From: Dactylonectria macrodidyma
Taxonomy: Eukaryota > Ascomycota > Sordariomycetes > Hypocreales > Nectriaceae
DNA: 64,000 bases
Reading direction: 5' to 3'
Assembly: GCA_020744425.1 (NCBI GenBank)
Contig: JAGMUV010000006.1
Span: 1 to 64,000, forward strand
In this document: in pieces, positions 44,824-57,243 of the stretch
Numbering within the stretch: the stretch's first letter is position 1
Layout of the letters: each line of letters begins with the position of its first letter
Translations under genes and position numbers: made by a program
The notes under the pieces: generated by a model
What the model was told of the DNA's origin: nothing
Database searches by the model: none
Seen by the model: the letters and a program-made list of their open reading frames with translations, nothing else

Positions 44824-47800
44824 TTATACCTCCTCCTATAAGATAATTACTATCCCTAGCCAGCCTTAAGCTTATAGCTATAAACTCCTTCTACTTTACT
44901 TTTATATATCTTAATCTACTTCTTTTATAACTAGAAGTGTCTAATTAAATACTTCTCTTACTTTATACTCTCTTATTCTTTATATTTACCTTCTTATTAG
45001 TAATAACGCTCTTCTTAACTTATCTTAAGTAATAGCAGCTAGAAGACTTATTTATAAGCAGTATTAATAATAGCCTCTTATTAGTTTAGTATAACTAATC
45101 CCTTAGGAATATACTTAGTATATATACTTAAAATTAGTAAATACTATATGATTTAATTAGGAATTTATAATAACTCTATTATATTTATAATAACTATTAT
45201 TTTTCAAACTCTCTTTTCTATCTTTAAATTAGTATAGAAGTTCTAGCCTTATATAATTATCTTATTAATTACTATAACTAGCTTTACTTTATAAATATAA
45301 GTATTAAGAGCTTATTATAGCCCTTTTTAAAGAAAGCTAGAAAAGCCTAATCTATAGCTCTTTAATAAGTATATATCTTATATAGATTGGTTATTAATAA
45401 ATAGTATATATATAAAGAGTGATAAAATACTGCTATTATTACTTCTAGTAGTAGATTAAGTAATAAGCTTCTTCTTACTTACTTCTAAAGCTGACTAAAA
45501 TAGCTAGTTCAGTCTAGTAGTTATAATCTTAAGTAAGTGTTAGCTATTTAGCTTTACTATTATTAGTAGCTCTAAAGCAGATACTTATACTTATATATAA
45601 GAAGGAGTCCTTACTATACTACTTATAGAAGAGTCAGAGAGTGTTTATTATAAATAGCTATTTATAATAACTATATTACGCTACTTATAAGTATTAGTAA
45701 TTATCTTAAGGATCTAGTTATAAACCCTCTTAGCTATAACTAGAATAAGACTAAAGCATTAGTATAAAAGCCTAAAAAAGCAGTCTGGCTTTCTAATTAT
45801 TTAATAATTATTACTAATTATAAAGTTATTAATATTCTACTAATTAACTACTTTTAGCCTTTTTATATTAATATAAAAGTTAGATATTCTTCAGATTATA
45901 ATAAGATTAAATAGTATATAAATAGTACTATAGTTATTTAAAATATTAATAAGTTATCTATTTTAAATAACCTTATTATTCTATATACTTAGTTTATTTA
46001 GAATAGTATATTTAATAAACCTTAAGACTCTATTAATACTTAAAGTATATAATTCATCCTACTTCTTCCTTAGACTTATATACTTTATTACTTAGTTATA
46101 AGCTAATAAGTTAAAGGAGTTAAATTTAGTACTTTTATAAGAAGAGTCAAACTTAATAGTTTTAATTAGTATTACTTCTACTATTTACTAGTAAAATAGC
46201 CTAATTATTCTTTAAAGACTTTAAGTAAGTAAGAAGATATAAAAGTAATCACATTCCTAGCTATCTTTTTAGTAAGTGGCTAGTATTCTATAGACTTTAA
46301 AGTTCTAAGGCTTTCTATTTTATATAAGAATCTCCTTTTAGGCTACTACTAAAGCTTAGAACCGCTCTATTTTCTTATTTTTTAATATATTAAAAAGGAA
46401 TAACTACTTATATTTAATATCTTAAATAAACACAGACTAGTAGTAGTAGGCCTAGTAGTAGAATAACTTAATATAGAATCGCTAGTTATAGAATCAATCT
46501 ACTATTAGTTAAAAACCCAGTTATAAGCAGTTATTATTAATAATCATCTTTTATAAAAACTACTAATAAGAAAAGGGGCTGGCTTTCTTTCAGTTACTCT
46601 TAATAGTAGAGGGTTTAAGCATAATCGAGCTATTAGCTATAGTTATAACATTCCGGAGGCTATATATAAGTATATTTATAAAAGTAAGGAGTTAGTTATT
46701 ACTTATTAAGTCCTGCTTTTCCCCAGTCTTTAGAAGAGATTAGAGAATCCTATAGTAAAACGCTTAGCTTATACTATTAGATTCATTAAAGTCAGAAGGA
46801 GAAAGTACTAGAAAGGCCTAGTATTAAATAGATTCTTTATTATTAAAGGCTGGCCGCTTGTCTTAGTACTAGTCTTAGTATAATTAGTTTTTATATTACT
46901 AAATTATAGTAGCTTGGTTATTAATTAGAATAGCTGTTTTTTAAATAGAGATAATGTCTTTAGGGTATAAGAAGCTGCTATTACTACCTTTATTTTTAAT
47001 TAGTCCTTACTAGAGTTCAATATCCTTATTTAAAAAGAAGAGGCTATTCTCCTTTTCTATAGCTATAAGCATTGTATTTAGTATTAATCGGTTAGTTATA
47101 GTAATAGGAAATTAAATATAGTTATTAAATAGTATATAATAAGATAATATTATAGAAATTAAAAAGATAGAGCTTATATTATAAGTATAACTATAAGAAA
47201 GCAGTAACTTAGTAATATTATAAAGGATTAAAAAAAAGAGAGGTTAGTTATATAATTATAAGATTATTACTTTAAAGTGGGCTATAGGCCCTGCCTTTAT
47301 AGTTATTATATATTTATTCTAAGTCTTTTAATATGAATTATACTAAACTCTCTAGTTATAAGAGACACTGTTCTTAGAGCTCTAGCGCTTATATAGTAAA
47401 TACTTAGGCTTTTTAAGCCTAACCCCCTCTTTTTCTTTCTTCTTATATTTCTTATAGCTTTCTTCTTTTCTTCTTTTATTATTATTATTACCTTTATTTT
47501 TTCTGTCTTTTCAGACTGCTATTATAATATTAATACAGTTAACTTCTTCTTATAGCGCTTCTAATAAGGATAAGCTTACTATTCTTTAGAATATCCCTCT
47601 TTAATGCCTTTCTAATATGCATAGCCTAGTTAAGTATAATATGAATGTTAATGCCTTTAACTTACAGTTCACTACTTATTAGTATAACCATAATGCTCTC
47701 TCTCTCTAAGCATTTCCTATTTCTGGACTTTTAACTCTAGATTAACTTATAAGTATTCTCTTTCTTTAGCTTTTTCTAAGATCCTTTATCTAATTAGACG

Positions 47801-49033
47801 CTTTCTTAGATAATTACTAATTTCTAAGTCTAGTTCTATAACTATCTTACTCTTAACTGCCTTAGTTAATCGCTTTATATTAAGATTAAGCTCACTCTCC
47901 TATTTAGAGTTAACTTATATAACTATTTAACTTAGCTTCTTATTAAGATTAAACAATTTAAAGATTTTACTATTAAGGCTAATATCCAGTTACTATAGAC
48001 TATATTAGCTCACTTAGTATATATTCTTACTAAATAGTCTTACTTTACTAACTACTTTTTTATAACTCTTAATAAAGCTTTTTATTATATTAAAGCCTTA
48101 CTTATAGCTCTTATTAAAAATACTAATCTAATTATATATCGTTATTACCTTTCTAGCTATTTTTCTTATATAATATGCTTTTAGAGCTATATTCTAATCC
48201 CTTTTTATACTTATATCTTATATCTTACTTTTATAAGTAGTTAGTATACTAATTGCATTTAGTATAACTATTCTAGCTATAACTAGAAATAGCTGACTAG
48301 CTATATTCTAATTAATTACTATTAGAGTCTTTATAATCACTCCTTAAGTAGTGCTATAACTACTAAGTCTTATACTCCTAATTTCTAAATAGCTAATATA
48401 CTTAATCCTATGTCTTACTCTTGAATTATTACTAGTTACTTAGCTAAAGGAGGCTCTATAGTTAATTAAGCTACTATATACTAAGTAGCTACTTAATCTA
48501 CTTAAGTTTTAAAAGATAAGTTCTATCCATTTTAAATACTATTTATAATGTTTTCTTTATTAGAGTCTTTCTATTTTTAATATTATTTAAGTCTTTTAAA
48601 AAGGATAGTATAGAAATCTAATAGTTCTTTTACTCTATAGTATTTCTATTTGCTTTCTTACTCTTATCTTTATAATTACTTCTAGACTTTACTATACTGT
48701 TTTATCTGCCTTTTTATATAGAAGCCTAGCTATTCTTAGTATACTTTTTATATTCTTAAGTATTTAATTAGATACTTTTCTAATTAATATACTTATTCTT
48801 TTAATCTTATAGTATTTTAAGGATTTATACTTTTATATTTATTTAAAGTCCTTTTTATAATTAGATAAGCTCATTCATTTACTCTTCCTAAGCCTTAGTT
48901 TATAAGTTCTATAGTTTTATCTCTATTTACTAATAGTTAAGTATTTTATTAAACACTTTCCTATTAGTTCTTATTTAAAAACCCTAATTAAATAGCTCTA
49001 GAATCTTATTATCTTTATTACTAACTTACTATC
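44824..49033. repeat. RIP-degraded AT-rich DNA, unassigned
   Basis: 4.2 kb without an open frame. A coding-like plus-strand stretch interrupted by CAA/CAG-type stops runs through about 46600-47150. I recognise no family. A pyrimidine-rich section lies at 47420-47520. Confidence 0.5.
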
Positions 49034-49282
49034 TGTGAAGGCTATAGCAGTGGAAGGAGTGGAAGGAGTGGAAGGTTATTAGTGGAACTCGGCGATTGTG
49101 GGTCAAGGAATTGACCAATCAGAAAAGGGATTGAAGATTCAGAAAGAGCAGGAAAAGACGATCAGAAGGATAGTCAGTTTGATGTGATTGGTTGAGAAAA
49201 TGCATGTGTATTCAGATTATAATCCTTCTGGACTGGCTAGAGAAAAGCCCCAGCTTTATAGAGAGATTGCTGTCTAGTCACA
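49034..49282. repeat. Unmutated 249-bp segment with TGTGA...TCACA ends (possible solo LTR)
   Basis: Balanced composition inside RIP DNA; normal composition continues to about 49340. Begins TGTGAAGGC and ends GTCTAGTCACA. Contains three tandem GTGGAAGGA-like 10-mers at 49050-49075. No target duplication seen (CTATC left, TGTCC right) and no second copy in the window, so the LTR call is tentative. Confidence 0.35.
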
Positions 49283-49340
49283 TGTCCAATCTAACAGGGG
49301 ATTTGGACAATTTGTCATAGTAAAACCGGGTAAGACGTGT

Positions 49341-52300
49341 CCCGAGTTTTAGGACTGTTAGACGTATATCTGATGCTTGAACTCTAACCTTATTGAAGGT
49401 TCTTATTATAGATGTCTTTTGTAGTTATAGTATAAGGAAGATAGGCTTTCTGAGGCATAATATATACTATTATAAAGCTAAAAATCAGTAGATTTTGAAT
49501 ATATTATTTATAGTCTTATCTAATAAGAACTAAAGGAGATATTTCCTTATCAGTTATATATTTTATATATAAGGACTTTACACTATCCCTAGCTATCCTT
49601 AATAAACTGCTTAAGTTAATTGCTATTATTTACTCTTAGGATTCTTATACTATTTAAAGTCTTAATAATATATGTTTTTTTATCTTTAAAGGCTTTTTTA
49701 ATTCTAAATAGTTTTAGCTATTTAGGCTTAAGTTTAGCTATAGTAAACATATTATTATAGTTTTAAATATTATACTATAAGACTAGGTCTCCTTTCTTTA
49801 GAAGTGACTTATAGAGCCTAAAAGCATTCTTTTTAATAGCCTTTTGAGTATTATTATATTTATAAGCTGTAACTTTCTCTCTGGCTTTTTCTACATCTTC
49901 TTATTATCTCTTTAGGATCTAGATCCTAGCTAGAATTACTTCTTCTATTATTTTAATATTATCCTAGTCAATTAGTTACTAAGTAAGGACTTTGACTTTT
50001 ATTAAAAGGATCAGTTCCTATCTATAGAATAAGAAAAAGGGCAATCTCTTATAAGATCCTTAGACTATAGACATATTTATTAATAGTACTTTTTTAACTA
50101 AATAGACCTATTTATCTAATATTTTAATCTTTTTAAAGTAATTAATAATAGATATATAGCTAACTTTAATAACTTTATTAGCTTTTAAGTTATAGACTGT
50201 GATTTTTACTATAGTAATACTAAGCTTATCTAAATCCTTTAGAATACCTTTCTGGATTTCCCTTTTATTATTTATAATAATTCTTAATAGTATAACGTGC
50301 ACGATAAGCGAGTGCACCAAACAAGTGAGTGCACCACTTATACTGTACAGCTAAAAGTCATAATTTTCAATTTTCTAAAATTAGATATATAATTCTAGGA
50401 ATTTTAAGGAATTAATTTTAGATCTTTAAATAAAAAAGTCATAACATAGTATTTTTTCTAGACTTTTAAAAAATTTACTTAGCTCTTTAAAAATAAAAAT
50501 AAGAAAAAAAACAGTGCGAATAAGATTATTTTAAATAACTTTATAAAGAGTTTTTATAAAAACCTAGAAAAATAATTAATTATTATAAGTAAATTAATAC
50601 ATCTATTTTTTAAATTATAGCCATTTTAAGCCTAGTTTGAATTTTTAAGACATTTTTTAAAAATCGTATTTTAAAGTGTAAACTTGCTTTAGTGCACTCA
50701 CTTGGTTAGTGCACTCGCTTATTATATACGTTACTATAATAATAAATAATTATTTTTATAAACTTCTTAATATAGTAAGCTAATAGATATAGTATTATTA
50801 TAGCTTTAATCTATTTAATAAAGTTATATTTTGCTTTTAGTAAGAACTTTATTCTACTATTTAAAAGTAAGTACTAACTATTTATATAGATCTTTATTAT
50901 TAAATACTAAGAGGCTATTAGTATTAACTCTTTAGTAACTTATTATACTATATAAAATTAATAGGTTAGATAAGCGTTTATTATTTTTTCTAAATCCTAT
51001 CTTATACTTTATTAGAAATAGTAATATCTAAGCAGTTTCTAAGTAATTAATCGTCCTTTATAACCTCCTTTTAAATAATAGGATCTTATTAGATGCTTTT
51101 AAACCTCTTAGGAGTTAATAATAAGTACTAGGTCCTTTCCTTCTTTTAATTCTTTATATTAAATCTAACTTCTTTAAATAAAATATTAAGTAGCTTTCCT
51201 AGCTAGTTATTAATAGTCTTTAGTAACTATTCCTTCTAGTCTTTATAATATTATAAGGAATTTAGCTAATACTAGCTACTGATTAATATAATTATTTTCT
51301 AAAGGTATCTCTTTTAGTCTAAATAGAATAGTATTAAAGTAAGTATTAATAAATTCTTTTACATTCCTTTTAGCTTCTCTATTCTACTAATTAGATTCGT
51401 TTACTAGCTTTTTAAAAAGCCTATTAACTATACTATTCTTTTTACTAAGAATATACTTAATTATAATATTAAATAATAGGATATAGCTAATCCATCTTAT
51501 TATTATAATAATAAGAATATTATCTACTTTATTATTAATTTAATTAATTAGAATATAAGAATCAGTCTTTAAAATAAAAGAGATGTTATATAAATGCATT
51601 TATAAGCATCTAATAGTATAAAGCACTTCTTTATACTCTAGCTTAGTTATATTATAGCGCTTCTTAATATTAGTTTAAGAGCTAGATTTATAGTATACTA
51701 AATAACGCTTTCTCTTCTAAACTCTTATAAAGATAGTACTCTAGCTAAAGATTAATAAGTCAGTTATTAAGATAATTAGCCTACTTTTTACTAATAGATC
51801 TAATAAGATAAGTATAAGGGCGGTTATAACTATAGATTTTAAAGAATCTATTACTTTTTATTATTCCTTGCCTTACTCCTAGAGTGTGTCTTTCTTTAGT
51901 AGTTAAGTCAGTAGTAAGACTATTTATATATAGTATAAGATCTAAATTTAATAATAGCTAGAGATTTTTAAGAAGGCTCTGACTTATATAAGGTCTTTAT
52001 ATAGTTTCTACTCTAGAATTTTTAGAGTTTTAGCTTCTATAGGTTTCTAGCTGCTTATACTATAGACAAAGCCTACTATCTCTACAGTTTTCTAGTAATA
52101 GCTGGACTTCTTTATAAAGATTATACAGTCTGTAAGCTCTACGTTTAATAAGACCTTATTTAGGTTAATTAAATGCTTAAGGATATAGTGTTTAATATTA
52201 AGAAGGGATTCTTCTCTTCTATAATCAGTTTCCAGTCCTTTAATCCCTATATTATTAATAAAGGCTTAAGTAATATCTAGTAATAAGTTAAAGAGGATTC

Positions 52301-55140
52301 TTATTATTATTTATAAGAACTAAGCTATAGAGTTAGTAGCTTCTTAAAGGAGTTTATAAAGACAGAGCAGCCTTAAGGAAGTGTTAAAAGTAGTTAAATT
52401 ACAGCTTTCCTTTATTAAGATAATTTAATTATAGCTAGAGAAAAAATCTAATACTAAAAGCATTTAATATATTCTGAATTCTATAGAGAAATTATTAATA
52501 GCCAGTCCTATTAAGCTATCTTTAATAGTATAAGCATTATATCTCTTTATAAAGTTAATTGGCTATAGATCCTTATTCTTTTTAACTATAAGTATCTATA
52601 GGTTCTTATAAGTAGTATGACTTTCTTTTAGAATCCCTCTCTTTATTCTTATTCTTAGTAAATTAATAACCTTCTTTTTAGCTTTATAAGGAATTAGTAT
52701 ATTTCTTACTTACTAGGCTATATAAGGGACTACTTTGATTACTTATAAAGAGGCTATTTATTAGTCTAGCTTTCCTATCTCTTTAAAAGTCTAGGCTAGA
52801 GCTGCTTCTTAGTTAAATAAGATCTGCTTAAAGATAGCTTATTCTTCTAGAGATAGAGTCTCTATAGTTTATAAGAGGATCTTTTCTAATCATTTAAGTA
52901 TAAGTCTTAAGCCAGTCTCTAGCTTTAAGAACTTAAGCGTAATATACTTATTATAAGGAGTATTTACTTTTAACTCACCCTTTACTTTATCCTACTTCTT
53001 TTCTTTTTAAAAGGGATTACCTTTTAAAACTGATCTATCTAAAGGAATGTTATTCTTAAAGTAAATCTTATTAGCTTTATATTTATATATAGTATTAACT
53101 TATATATAAATTCTTTTTAAATTAAGTAAAGGATTTAGATTGCTTATTTAGTTTTCTTTATTATTTATTAGAATATTATTATTAATCTAATCTTTTAATA
53201 TAATTAGGAAGATCTTTTAAGCTATTTATTTATTAAAGTATCTTATTAAATACTTAATATTATTATCTTCTAAACTATAATTAGCTATTAGTAATAGTTT
53301 AAAAAGTCTTTTATTACTTATAATAATTTACTTAAAGCCTCTTAAATAAAGTCTAAGTATTTCTATTATAAGTTATTAGTAATAGCGCTTATTAACTTAA
53401 TATTCCTTAGTTAGTATATTATAATCATTTTACTTAGTATAATATTATAGTTAAAAGTGACTTTAGTACTTTTAAAAAATAGTATTCTAAGGATAAAGGG
53501 AATTAAAATAGCTTTAATTAAGGCTATATATAGCCTCTGTTTAATATAGATATTACTAAGGAAAATGCTTATATTAACTACTCTTAATATTACTATATAG
53601 TTATTTAAAAAAGATATAGTCTTAGTAGAAGAGAGCTATACTAACAGCTTATATTTATAAACTATTATATTAAAAATAATATTTCTCTCTACTCTAGAGT
53701 TTAGAATAGCTTTCTAAGTCTAACTATTAGTATTTTTAATCCTTATTTATAGCTTTAGTAAGTCTTAATAAAGAGAGAGTTTTTACAGTTTCTTTATAAC
53801 TATAAAGTTAATATTTATTTAAAAGAGTGTTTTATTAAATACTTCTAAGTTATTTAGAATTATCTCTCTTCTTATTAAAACCTTATTAGTAGAATTACTA
53901 TTTATAACTAAGTAGTTACTAAGTATAAGTAAGGAGTTTGTTATAATTAGTTAGTCTTAATCTCCTTCTTCTAGAGCTATAAAATTAATACTATAACTTA
54001 TAGAGATCTCTTTAAAATAGTCTTTTAAAAAACTATTTAAAGCTTAAGCTTATACTATATTAACTTTTATAGCTTTCTTTTACTATTTCTAGTTTAATTT
54101 AAGTAATTTAATCTATTATATAACTATAACCCTATTAGCTAAGTCTTTTAAGGTTTTAACTATTATTTTACTAAACTTAAGGTTATATTTAATAATTTAT
54201 AGAATTATAATTTAAACCTTAGCCTTTAAAAACTTCTTACTTAAGCTAGAATGTATTAGAAATGTATTAATATTTATCTCTTAGTTCTCTTTTAAGACTA
54301 AGTAACTAAAAGCACAATCCTTTAAATTATTATAATTAAGGATTTTTAAGACTATAATCTTACCTTTCTCTTCTATTTATATATTATTACTATTTATTAA
54401 ATCTTCTACTTATTAGTATTTACTAATATTAGTATAGAATGTATTATTATTAATAAGGACTTTATAAGAGTTCTCCTCTAGTTTATTTAAGATTATAATA
54501 ATATTAGTAAAGGTTAATTCTCTAATTAGTCTTCTAATCTTCTTACTTATGCTTTAGATAATAAGGTTATTAAAGAGTAAGCATTTATTATGCTTTTAGA
54601 AGTTAGAGATAAAGTCATACTCTTTTTATAAAAGGTTCTAATTCCTTATAATAGAGTTCTCTTTTAGCTTTAGAAGGAATTCTATTATAAGAGAGTTTAG
54701 AAAGAAACTGATCTAAGCTATAGCTAGCTTCTTAACTCCCCTTAGTTAAGCAATTTTTTATATAACCTTTAGAAGTAGTATAGCTTTACATTTCCTAATT
54801 TACATTACTCTTAACTTAGAATTATAGTCTAAGAATTTAATATTCTAATCCCTTTTTAGTTTAATATATTAAGTAAGAAAATAGTCTAATACTTTATAAT
54901 ACTAGCATTTTATATCTAAGTTCTTTATATAGCTAGTATTAATATATATCTTATTATTATTAGAATAAGTATTTAAATTATAAGAGTAACTTTATTAAAT
55001 TACTAGATTTACTTAAAAGAACCTTAACTTATCTTATTAAAACTATAAAGCTTATTTAAGCTTTTTATTTAGATTATTAGTTTTCTTTATAAAGTTAATA
55101 TTCATCTCTTAAATTATCTTTATTAACTCTTCTATAGGAT
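49341..55140 (-). pseudogene. Ty3/Gypsy retrotransposon relic (minus strand), RIP-inactivated
   Basis: Minus-strand reading of about 52870-52000 gives a reverse transcriptase: KKKVINLLRIRIKRGILKES, then YNAYTIKDSLIG, then VLDFFSSYN*IIL (LDFFSGYDQI), then AFINNIGIKGLETDYRREES at about 52268-52210. The last is the catalytic box, where family members have DD; both Asp have become Asn by G-to-A change. Downstream KKSSYY*KTVEIVGFVYS matches the Gypsy segment after the catalytic box. Protease and gag would lie at 53-55 kb, RNase H and integrase at 50.7-52 kb, but are not cleanly readable. Ends are not defined; element J interrupts it. Confidence 0.6.
50295..50731. mobile_element. Non-autonomous TIR element J (437 bp)
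   Basis: TA at 50293-50294 and 50732-50733. Left: ACGTGCACGAT, AAGCGAGTGCACC, AAAC, AAGTGAGTGCACC. Right read inward: ACGTATATAAT, AAGCGAGTGCACT, AACC, AAGTGAGTGCACT. Core CAGTGCGAAT at 50512-50521. Inserted in the minus-strand Gypsy relic. Confidence 0.87.
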
Positions 55141-55289
55141 CTTACGCCCCTCAGGCTAGTAATAACTATATAAAGGATTGGGTTCTTAGAGCAGGCTCTA
55201 TAAGGTCTACTCTTTGCACAGTCTTTAAAGCAGCCAGTTTCCTTTTAGTATTATTTATTTTTAAGGTTATGGTCCTTAGCAGCGCACAC

Positions 55290-55613
55290 TCAGAGAGGGG
55301 CCAGAGGTTAAATAGTAAAAAAAAAAACAACAACCAATAGTGAATAACAGTATGAGGGCCTAAAACCCAAGCCTAAGGCAATAGCAACTCAGAATGACTA
55401 GAGTTTCTACTGCATCAGGGTGCAAGCCTTACTGTCCTAATTAACCCTTCGAGATGCGTCAAGCAGCTGGAAAGCTAGATAGAAAAGCTAGATGTCAGAA
55501 GGCAAAATCGTTATACAATAAAAGCCCTGCGAGGGCTCTGCATTCATCGCATTCTAAGTTACCTCGTCGCAATTCCAATTACTGCTTTATAATTCCCGTC
55601 ACATTACAATTCA
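55290..55613 (-). repeat. Repeat Y, copy 2 (possible LTR), little mutated
   Basis: Reverse complement of 6415-6800, with much higher GC. On the minus strand it is preceded by a GTCGGGGGGGG purine run at about 55617-55627, as expected before a 3' LTR. Useful as the near-original sequence for measuring RIP in copy 1. Confidence 0.55.
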
Positions 55614-55629
55614 AAATGACCCCCCCCGA

Positions 55630-56310
55630 CTAAACAAATAACACAATGCGCGTGTAGTATATTGCGCGACAGCCTGGCGGACCCTCGCTGATACTAGCAT
55701 ATGAGAATCGTCTTATATATATACTAGCCAAAAGAATCGAAGAAGATCGAAGCCTGCTTCTTAGGCTATAAAGAGCATCTTGCCTATCTGGCCTAGAACG
55801 CATAACAGAGGCTGAGTTTAGCTGGCCTGGTCGTAAGAGGCTTATCCAGTTTGCGATCTTTAACTGCTGCATCTTCTAAGAGAACCTATTCCTATAAGCC
55901 CTACTAAATAAGGATACAATCCGATAGATTAAGATAGAGCAAGTCTCATTAGAGGAATTAGCTTAAAGAGAGGCAAGGAAGGAAATAATAACTATTAATA
56001 ACGCCTTCCTTAATAACCTAAAGAGCTATAACGCATGGGTCATGCAGTTATAGGCCGACCTTGTGCTGATCAATATGCAGCCAAAGGAGTGATGACCGCG
56101 TTAGAAACCAAGGGAATCCTACTGGGTTGAAGGATTTGGCGGAGGAAGGTTTAAGAGAGGAGGGATAAGAGTCTATCTGTAACTAGGTTGACCAATCAAT
56201 CGAGTCCTTCGTCTTAAGACAACTCAAGCAATGCAAACACGTGATACAGAAACGCGGCAACGAGGAACGCGGCAGCGTAGAAACAAAAGTCCGAACAGCG
56301 GTTTCAACAG
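55630..56310 (-). repeat. Dispersed repeat R, copy 3 (least mutated), partly divergent
   Basis: The portion 56000-56310 aligns inverted with repeat R copies 1 and 2 and keeps C and G where they have T and A. 55630-55872 holds an 80-codon minus-strand frame with no recognisable domain. 56310-56640 has no gene that I can support. Confidence 0.5.
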
Positions 56311-56639
56311 CGCTAGTAACTTATATATTACTGCTCCTAGGCTAAATACAATACTAGAATATAGCAGTCCTCCAGCCCCAGAATAGCCTCGATTAAGCCA
56401 CTAGCTATTAAGTTATTAATATGCACAGCGCTAAGCACTTATCAGATAGTAGTTATATAATCACATACGATTTCCCGAAATTACTCCGCAAAACAACCCT
56501 ACGATAAGTTCTGCTTATTATTGTTACTAACCTATCATCGATCCTCAGATTCTGAGGTGAGCCCTAGATCTGGGACCACTATAAGCCATCATGCAGATCG
56601 AGATAAGTGCGGTTTTCAGCCCCCGCTAGGAAGCGGCCA

Positions 56640-57233
56640 AGGCAGTTGTGTGGCCAAGGCAAAGGCCTCTTTAATAGGGTACTAGGCATTGATGTTCATG
56701 CCCAGAGCGGCTTCTGCGGCAACGCTCTCCAGGCTGTGTCACTTGGAGGCCACACCGAGATTGTTTAGCTACTTCTTAACAATAAGGCCAGCATTAATGC
56801 CTAGGGTAGCCAGCTTAGCAACGCTTTCTAGACTGCATTATGTAAAGGCTATACTAAGATTGTTTAGCTGCTTTTTGCTAACAAACCTAACCTTAATACC
56901 CAAGGCGGCTTCTATAGAAACGCTCTCTATGCTGCATTATTCAAAAGCCATACCAAGATTTAGCTGCTTCTTGCTAAGGAGGCTAATGTTAATGCCTAAG
57001 ATAGCGAGTACACCAACGCTCTCCAGGCTGCTTTATCCAGAAGCCATACCGAGATTGTTTAGCTGCTTTTCGCTAAGGAGGCCGCCGTTGACGCGGAGGA
57101 TAGTTGTGGTCTAACTGCCATTCAGCTGGTCGTCTTCAGTTCTAATTTGGCGGCGGAGCGGGTTTTGGTGGGATGTGGTGCCCTGTGCCTAGGGATTGGT
57201 ACGGATTTGAAGCCTTGTTCAACAATTCAGTAG
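56640..57233 (+). pseudogene. Decayed ankyrin-repeat gene fragment
   Basis: In frame from 56688 to a stop at 57231-57233 are about four ankyrin repeats of the fungal type GNALQAxSxGGHTEIVQLLL-DKGADVNAQG. Seen: CGNALQAVSLGGHTEIV, then a stop, LLLNNKASINA, and so on, ending AVDAEDSCGLTAIQLVV. In-frame TAG/TAA occur at the CAG/CAA positions of the repeats (for example IV*LL for IVQLL), and one Val codon is deleted in the third repeat. The 3' end is better preserved. No start or N-terminal domain remains. It converges on the intact ankyrin gene, 10 bp from its stop. Confidence 0.75.
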
Positions 57234-57243
57234 TATAGTCAAT

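Noticed and set aside
55630..55872. 80-codon minus-strand frame in repeat R copy 3
   Set aside because: No domain and not preserved in the other two copies; treated as part of the repeat.
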